Assembly: GCF_026210795.1 (NCBI RefSeq)
Contig: NC_089444.1
Coordinates: 2,842,501-2,906,500 of the forward strand
Direction: 5' to 3'
DNA length: 64,000 nt
From: Rhizophagus irregularis
Taxonomy: Eukaryota > Glomeromycota > Glomeromycetes > Glomerales > Glomeraceae
Part shown: positions 57,664 to 64,000 of the stretch, piece after piece
Position numbering within the stretch: position 1 is the stretch's first letter
Layout: every line of letters starts with the position of its first letter
The notes under the pieces: generated by a model
Seen by the model: only the letters and a program-made list of their open reading frames with translations
Told to the model about the DNA's origin: nothing
Databases searched by the model: none
Translations under genes and position numbers: made by a program

Positions 57664-59857
57664 ATGTTTCAAACAAAATACGAATTCGAATATGCTAAAA
57701 GTCGCGATGATAATATTTTCAACGATGTAAAAAAAGAAATAATAACTGCAAAAACACCAGAAGGAAATGACTTTGATATTGTAACTGAACCTGGATATGG
57801 GGAAAGTAATTACTTATAACTTGTATTAGATATCTGAAATTCAATATGTATTTATGATTTCAGTATTCTGTATAATACATTGTTTCTTTATATGATTCTG
57901 CCATAATATTAGGAGCTACACTTATAATGTTTCAAGAGGAAGGAACTGCACACTATTCGGCAACCGAAAATCAAGAGTAAAAAATCATTTAATAAATTAA
58001 GATATAATTTATTTCTGTATAAATTTAATTTCTTTTTTTGATTTGCGTTAAAAAATTATCTAGCCAACAAATGCAAATACATGTTTCACAGCTTTCACTT
58101 GCTCCAACCACATCTAAAAACTCTAGCGAAGAACAAACTGGAGAAGATAAAATTGAAATTACCCAGGAACTGATTTCGTAAGTTAATTTAAATGTATTAA
58201 TTATCTTATATTTCATTTTGTTTTTTTAATCTGCGTCCAATATTCTGACTTGTCTAGGCAACAAGAACAGCCACAGCTTATCGAAACGGAAGAATCTATG
58301 TTTGTAGAGTTTTGGCAAATGACCCAGGAACAAACTATTTCGTAAGTTATCATCATTAATCTTAACGTATTATGTATATTGACTATCTATTATATTATGT
58401 CTATAATTTCATTTGTTCTTTATACTATAGATATAGACAAAAGGGTATTTAAACTTTTATACCATACTATTATTTTTCTGTCTGGTTTACTAATGAGGAG
58501 ATCCCAAAAACGTTGATTATTTAGAAAAAAATGTTGAAGAGAAACTATTTAAACAAGAAGACCAAAAAGAGGAAAGTGAGAGTGAGACTCAAGGGAAAAA
58601 AAATAAAATAGAAAGCAATAGAAATAATGATATAAATGGTATGTTAAAATAATTTATTTTGGATTATGATTCTGCTGTAACATTATTAAATCGATTTTAT
58701 TATTCTTTTTTTAATAATAGCCAAATTAGATGCAATTTTAGAAAGGCTAAAAAAGTTAGATGAGTTAGAAAATAAATTAGATAAATTGGAAAGTAAATCA
58801 AACAAATTCCAAAAACAAACCAATGAAAGATTTAAACATATAGACAACAAGATTGACAAAATGCAGAAAGATAGTGGATATATCTTTGAAATGATTGCAA
58901 GATCTGAAATCTCGAAAAGATACGGACAACGCTATTCAGAGAAATTTTTGCTATTTGACACAAACGGAATTACCAGACTTTCATTGCCAAGTGCAATGTT
59001 AAAGCCCATAAATTCTATTATGAATTTGAAATATAGCAGTCAAGGTTATACGATAGAATTTTACAATAAAAAACTAGCTAAGCATATCTGGGTAAGTAGT
59101 TATTATTTATTGAGTATTTAATATTTATAGTAAAGATAATTTCATTATTGTAATAATAATTATTATTTCAGGACATAAAAGATGATCTTGTGGAACGAAT
59201 TAAAGAAGTAAAATGCCACCCAAAAACGCATAATAAAAAAGGCTATCTTGCCCTTTGCGAAAGAGCAGAATATTTGCTTGATAAAGCTAAATGTAAGGAG
59301 TTTCTTTTATTTGAATTTTAAAGAGAAGAATTAAATTAAATTCTATTTTGTTTATTAGCGGCAGATGATACATTAGAATTCTTAATTCATCACTCCAATT
59401 TAGGAGTAATGATACTTACAGCTCATTTAATAAACTTCGAAGACTCTATTAAATTCAACCAGGTAAAAGAAATTGCAAAACTTTTTGAAGTTTTTTCATT
59501 ATTTTTAGGACTAAATTGTTGAATTTTATTCCTTAGTCACCTTTTTTCGAAAATATAGAGATTGATGTTAGATGTAAAAATGAGTTGATTGATCAAGATA
59601 CTATTACTATTGAGATTGGAGAGATAAAAAGCTCTATTGATGAAAAGTCGATATGCAAAGCATATCAACAATTGTATTTACGTTTAAAAATACTTTTTCA
59701 TACATCTAAGATATTATTCCCAGAGAAAAAAATTATTTTAATAGGAAGACTATTTGTTGGTGGAAATGTTAACCAAATTCGAAATCACATCTGGGATAAA
59801 TATCGGGAAGAACAGGGTATTAGTGATTTAATTAATATAATACCCACATTAATCTAA
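57664..59857 (+). CDS. Coiled-coil protein with C-terminal PD-(D/E)XK nuclease-like domain (10 exons, 491 aa)
   Basis: Exons: 57664-57805, 57913-57976, 58064-58177, 58258-58341, 58431-58444, 58498-58638, 58721-59091, 59172-59292, 59359-59462 and 59537-59857, together 1,476 nt in frame. Exon 5 is a 14-nt micro-exon inferred because it alone restores the frame; its downstream intron is 53 nt. Exons 3 and 4 both begin with QQ after the splice codon and end TQELIS or TQEQTIS, a likely exon duplication. Residues about 130-260 are highly charged with a coiled coil (LERLKKLDELENKLDKLESK). The last exon has EIDVRC (Asp 395) and TITIEIGEIKSS (Glu 414, Lys 416), then AYQQLYLRLKIL, the D...ExK pattern and following helix of restriction-like nucleases. 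It may be a mobile-element- or effector-related nuclease; targets unknown. No signal peptide. Confidence 0.75.
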
Positions 59858-60270
59858 AGGTAAAGTAAATGGAAATTTAAAGCGGTTAAATATGAGTTAT
59901 GTTAATAATTTTTTATATCCATTTCTTAGGAAGAAATTATGAGATCATTAAATGACATCATTCAAAGTGGAAAAGCAAGTTATTTATTGTTCTTGAGTTT
60001 TCATTTAAAGCAAATAATTTTTTTTCGAAATTTTATTTAAAAAATAGATTAGGTTTTTTATGTTGCTTCATGCTAATACATTGCTGATTACATGGGTGGA
60101 AGTATGAAATTATAATTATTAAGATATTAATTATTAGGTTAATGGATATTACAAAACGCGTTATAATATGTTGGATCGATCGTTAGTAGAAATACAAAAT
60201 TGAGTTAACCGATGCTTTAGGCAATGGGTTTTGAAAAATTTTCTAGATATTGTTGAAATTTAGCTAATAA
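59858..60270. other. 3' flank of the nuclease-like gene
   Basis: It contains short protein-like pieces after the stop (EEIMRSLNDIIQSGKASYL near 59931) that may be remains of a longer ancestral C-terminus or an alternative last exon. Otherwise AT-rich. Confidence 0.3.
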
Positions 60271-60555
60271 TCGTTAATTGTCTTCAAGACATTAGTCTCG
60301 CTAGCAAATTCTCATCGAAAATTAACAAAATTAGCTCTTGAAATTCTAAGGAAAAATTTATACATAAAGATTCATAATGACGAGAATATGAACAGATTTA
60401 AAAATTATTTTAGAGTATCTAAACCAGGGGAGTTAGTACAATTAGAAAATCGCTTAAAAGAAGTTCGTAATTTGAATAAATTTTTCTCTCGTGAAAGAAA
60501 CAATCAAAAACAATTTAAGAGATTTGATAGTTTTAAAAGAGTATCCAAGAATTAA
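60271..60555 (+). pseudogene. Exon-like open frame of unknown function
   Basis: Ninety-four codons open after a TAA at 60268-60270 and end at TAA 60553-60555. The sequence is charged and helical: LANSHRKLTKLALEILRKNL, then RFKNYFRVSKPGELVQLENR, then KEVRNLNKFFSRERNNQKQF. The first in-frame ATG is at 60388, giving a 55-residue product. No family is recognised. It may be the last exon of a lost gene. Confidence 0.35.
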
Positions 60556-61739
60556 TAAAAAATGTTGATAAAAGTTCTTTTTGCACCTTGCGATGCTTTT
60601 TTGATTACTGTTATCCACAAATCACATTCTAGTCTCAAAATTCTTTATATCTAGAGTTTAGTTTAGTGAGTTAACCTAGATTCGTCTTTGTGAAAAAGCC
60701 CATTTAAGATATCAGTTTGTTTTAACTAGATAGGTTTCTATGTTTCAGTAAACACCACCATTTCAAAAAAAAATTTTTACGAATTAATTTAGTAAAAACT
60801 TTGGAAGATGATCTCACACTACTCTGTAATAAAACCTTCATATCTAAGTTAACAACTTTGGTTGTGATCTCACATTTTCTGATTCCGTTTCACACTTTGT
60901 GAATAAAATTTTTAAGGTTGAAATTTGCCGTTAAATTTCCTTATAGACAAATTGTTTCTTAAAATCTTCTAAATTGAAATCTGTTCGACGCATAGAATTT
61001 TACAACACTCTTATAATGCGGAATTCACGTGACATTCTGTTGTTACTATTTTTTTATTGAAAAAGTTGCCATAGTATTTACCCGTTATACCTCGCCTAAA
61101 ACTCTCCCCAAGTGTGGATATTTTACACTCCATGCCTAATAAATAGTGAAGTTTCTTTACACAATATACACAAAATTTTTTTTACCAATATCAACAATTA
61201 CTTTTCCTCCATCGTAAAATTCTTTCTGAAAAATTTCACGTGACCAAACCTAATAGGTCAAGTTACAAGATCTACGAAATTTGACACTCAAAGAAAGATG
61301 TACTAAAAAACTCTCACCGCTAATCCTCAAAATTTGTAAAATGGCGCAGCAGAAATTTTAAAACTTCTAGTGTTCTCGTAATACTTCACTTAAAACCCAA
61401 ATCAAGTGCGAATAAAAAACACTCCAAACCTAATAGTATATACGTATGGTTAAGGTTTCGGCCTTAAAAAGAATTATACAGCTGTTTTTCAGTGAAGTTT
61501 ATCGAACACCCTTTTTTATATATTATAGATAACAAACAACTACCTGATTTTTTCAGCGTAACCATAGTCTACCCACTATAAACTTTTTTTTTGGTTATTT
61601 TTCACTTCTTTATTTCATAATATTTCATATATAACAATATGTCTTTTTCAAAACCTATCGTCTTTTCTCCGTCAAAAAATTCTTTTGAATAAATTGCACG
61701 TGACGAAAACAAACACCGGTTACAACAATCAAACAATCA
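60556..61739. repeat. Degenerate imperfect repeats, non-coding
   Basis: Related blocks recur: CAAGTGTGGATATTTTACAC near 61109 against CAAGTGCGAATAAAAAACAC near 61402, both followed by CCTAATA. AAATTCTTTCTGAAAAATTT near 61218 resembles AAATTCTTTTGAATAAATTG near 61677, both followed by CACGTGAC. I take these as eroded copies of one unit upstream of the retroelement-like block. No gene is seen. Confidence 0.45.
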
Positions 61740-63900
61740 AAGAAGCTTCCTTTTTGAGCTAGCCGATCAGAACACCAACACCAACGAAATTCATTTAAAG
61801 ATACACACAAATGATATCGCATGAAAAGTACTCCTATTCCAAGAGTAAATTTCCCAATCACAAATACCAAATTAGCACAATGCTCAGACACTTTTTTTCC
61901 TTACAAAGAGTTTTGTCTCGACGAATTCAACAAAAATATTTTATACAAAGAGTCGCTAATATTAAATCACATGCAGATAAAGACGCTCAAAGAAATATTA
62001 CAACTAGAACATTTTTTAATTTTCTTACAAACGTTATCGATTTTATTTTGGTATTTATGTGACTTATGACAAACCTGGATGGATAAAGAAAAATGGAGCT
62101 CACTCTAAAACAGACACCTTAGATGAAATAGTCTTTGAAGAATTTAACCCCAAAAAGACAGGATGCCTAGTCCTTTTATCATGTCACACAACAGACGCGC
62201 TTGCATCATACACCAAAATTTAATCTTCGCGCACCAAGTTTTCACTAACTTGGAAAATAAATCGAACAATCAAAACGTTCCTCCTAACGAAAACGATAAG
62301 AAATTTCACACAAAATATATAGGGCTTGGCGTTATAATCAAGATAAAGAGGTCTTCTCTTGCAGATTAGACATCTTACACCATTAAATATCAGGCCAATG
62401 GTCAATGTTTCATTACCGGTAACGGTAGTCGATATATGTACAAAAAATCAATTAACTTTATACACACCCCTAATGCTTTGCAGCGCACGCGGCGAAAGCA
62501 GACTAAACGATTTGAACAACACTGTAGAAGAATTTTTAAACCTAACAAACCAAACGCCCCGATCACTGACGAATATAAACTCCTTGCTGCAAGGAGACGT
62601 AATTTTTTATTTGTTGAATCACAAACCGTCACCAAAATGATTAAACGCCTCAAATCCTCAATATCGGAAAAGGCTATTATACCAGCTGTTGAAGATTATG
62701 ACTTTCCGGCATTTTTCTTTAATTTTACCCTACGCGCACAAAATTATATTAAAAACAATTACCTATATCCACCTCTTTATCTATCTATCACCCTAGTCCA
62801 GAATTACTGGACAATTCAGCTTCTTCATCAACGGGTGCTACAGTTACACCATTCAACCATCTTCCTCCTCCAAGTATTCATGTTCCTGAGGTACGTCATC
62901 AATTTATACCTAACAGGCCAATATACTCTAACAAAGAAGGGAACTTTTACTCTAGGATCACCACAATGGTTTCAACATTTACGAGATAAAACCAAGGATC
63001 ATGTGAAAAAAATTTTAACAAAAAAAGAACGCAAAGAACGAAAAGCATGTATAAATACGTGAGCGTGAGATCACTCATGAAAATCAATGACACTAAACGC
63101 TATAAACCACGGGACGAGTGTGAAGATACTCGATCATCGCACCTGTACTACAGATGCGCTTACGCTTCATAATAACAATTTTCATGGACGTATATCCAAT
63201 AGTTGTCAAACCTGATAAACGAGAAAAATTAGAAGAAATTGTTACAAACCGCAAATCCTTACGACGATTATGGACGATCATAGATGGAATGATCGGTATC
63301 CTGAATCGGATACATCGGACGAAACACGCGAATTAGAGAAATGACCTAACAAACGTACAACAAAAACTAACACTAATCTTGATTTATTTGGTCCACACAA
63401 AGACAAAAAGTTACGTCCCACGCCGGTCGAAGGTCGTGTTTATTAGGATAATTTTTTTTTTCTTTATTTTATTTTATTTTAGGAGTCATTTATATTTTTT
63501 CTAGTTGTAGATAACTTTTACTACACCATTCATAATCTATACAATTCAGAATAGAGTAAATCATTCCACCTCTAACAGTATTTACAGGTGGCGACTTTTT
63601 AGTCGAAAGAAAATACGGATCACTTATAGCTTACTGAAGCTTGATAATATTATACGCGCCTTCAAAACATATGTATAATTAGTTTTTTTTTTTTCTTTTA
63701 TATCAGTTTGTTCCTTTTAGTTTAGCTTTTTATATTATACTGTTTCTTACTAGTCTTAGTACTTAACAGGCGGTGCTCTCCGATTCAAGTTACGTGGGTG
63801 TAAGTGTTTGCAATGTTGCTCTAATTTTTCATTAGGAAATAGTTTAGACTCCTATTGTACTCCTGCTTGACAGAGATAAATAAAATAAATAAATATTTGA
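61740..63900 (+). pseudogene. Degenerate retroelement-like repeat with frameshifted protein
   Basis: Protein-like segments lie in changing frames: PRVNFPITNTKLAQCSDTFF and PYKEFCLDEFN (61843-61930); PGWIKKNGAHSKTDTLDEIV and EEFNPKKTGCLVLLSCHTTD (62074-62200); a long frame 62163-63062 with one TAG at 62367-62369, including KYQANGQCFITGNGS, INFIHTPNALQRTRRKQ and KAIIPAVEDYDFPAF; then HLPPPSIHVPEVRHQF in another frame (62850-62905). A 3' tail ends at a GATAAATAAAATAAATAAAT run (63873-63892), as in fungal LINE-type elements. No reverse transcriptase is visible. I regard it as an ORF1-type remnant; the family is uncertain. Confidence 0.5.
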
Positions 63901-64000
63901 CTCAAGAAGTTTCTTTTTGGGTTAGCAGGTCGTCAATCTATACAATTCGTTATCCACGAGTCAACTTTCCACACTTTTTTTCCCTACAAAAAGTTCTACC
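63901..64000 (+). mobile_element. Start of a second copy of the preceding repeat, cut by the window edge
   Basis: CCACGAGTCAACTTTCCACA and CTTTTTTTCCCTACAAAAAG match CCAAGAGTAAATTTCCCA-type sequence and the CTTTTTTTCCTTACAAAGAG block at 61838-61910. The copy begins directly after the A-rich tail at 63892, so the two are in head-to-tail order. Confidence 0.5.

Noticed and set aside
62402-62653. Minus-strand open frame opposite the retroelement-like protein
   Set aside because: It is antisense to a better protein-like plus-strand frame and lacks motifs of its own.

Overview
This is a eukaryotic, very AT-rich, intron-dense and repeat-dense window. The two largest genes are kinases whose C-terminal tails (a TSRLLNPF...DLPEYDD block) and overall style match the greatly expanded kinase families of arbuscular mycorrhizal fungi. 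Short GT-AG introns, an F-box/kinase-rich accessory gene set and dense DNA-transposon debris fit the same group. My inference is a Glomeromycotina (Rhizophagus-like) nuclear contig; nothing in the sequence names the species.

Layout: 1-255 is the 3' end of a truncated gene. 256-7444 is repeat-rich DNA with two inverted-repeat elements and two gene remnants. 8057-14810 is a 14-exon kinase gene. 14811-21190 holds small terminal-inverted-repeat elements. 21193-23426 (F-box protein) and 23698-25212 (FAD monooxygenase, minus strand) converge. 28104-30169 is an 11-exon M20 peptidase (minus). 30396-34149 is a decayed hAT transposon with a 1.2-kb foldback element nested in its right end. 36141-38370 is an array of intron-like cassettes. 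39481-46293 is a second 14-exon kinase gene, paralogous to the first including its flanks. 46294-57285 is repeat territory, including a Mutator-type element carrying a kinase fragment and a LINE remnant. 57664-59857 is a 10-exon gene for a coiled-coil protein ending in a PD-(D/E)XK nuclease-like domain. 60271-64000 is remnant and retroelement-like DNA.

The most unusual system is the kinase pair. Each gene carries 13 tandem copies of a kinase N-lobe, nearly one exon per copy, and only the last copy is joined to a C-lobe. All exon junctions are phase 0 and fall just after the alpha-C glutamate, so any number of units can be gained, lost or skipped in frame. The second gene contains a nearly identical 1,357-bp three-exon duplication, so the array is still changing. 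The upstream copies have lost a glycine of the nucleotide loop but kept the VAIK-type lysine. The predicted proteins (about 1,933 and 1,944 residues) are strings of pseudo-N-lobes ending in one complete kinase domain.

A second unusual object is the 36.1-38.4 kb array. There, units with splice-donor-like, pyrimidine-tract and acceptor-like sequences repeat in tandem, and some donors sit inside hairpins whose stems change in a compensatory way. All exon models here are read by eye; no transcript or database evidence was available.
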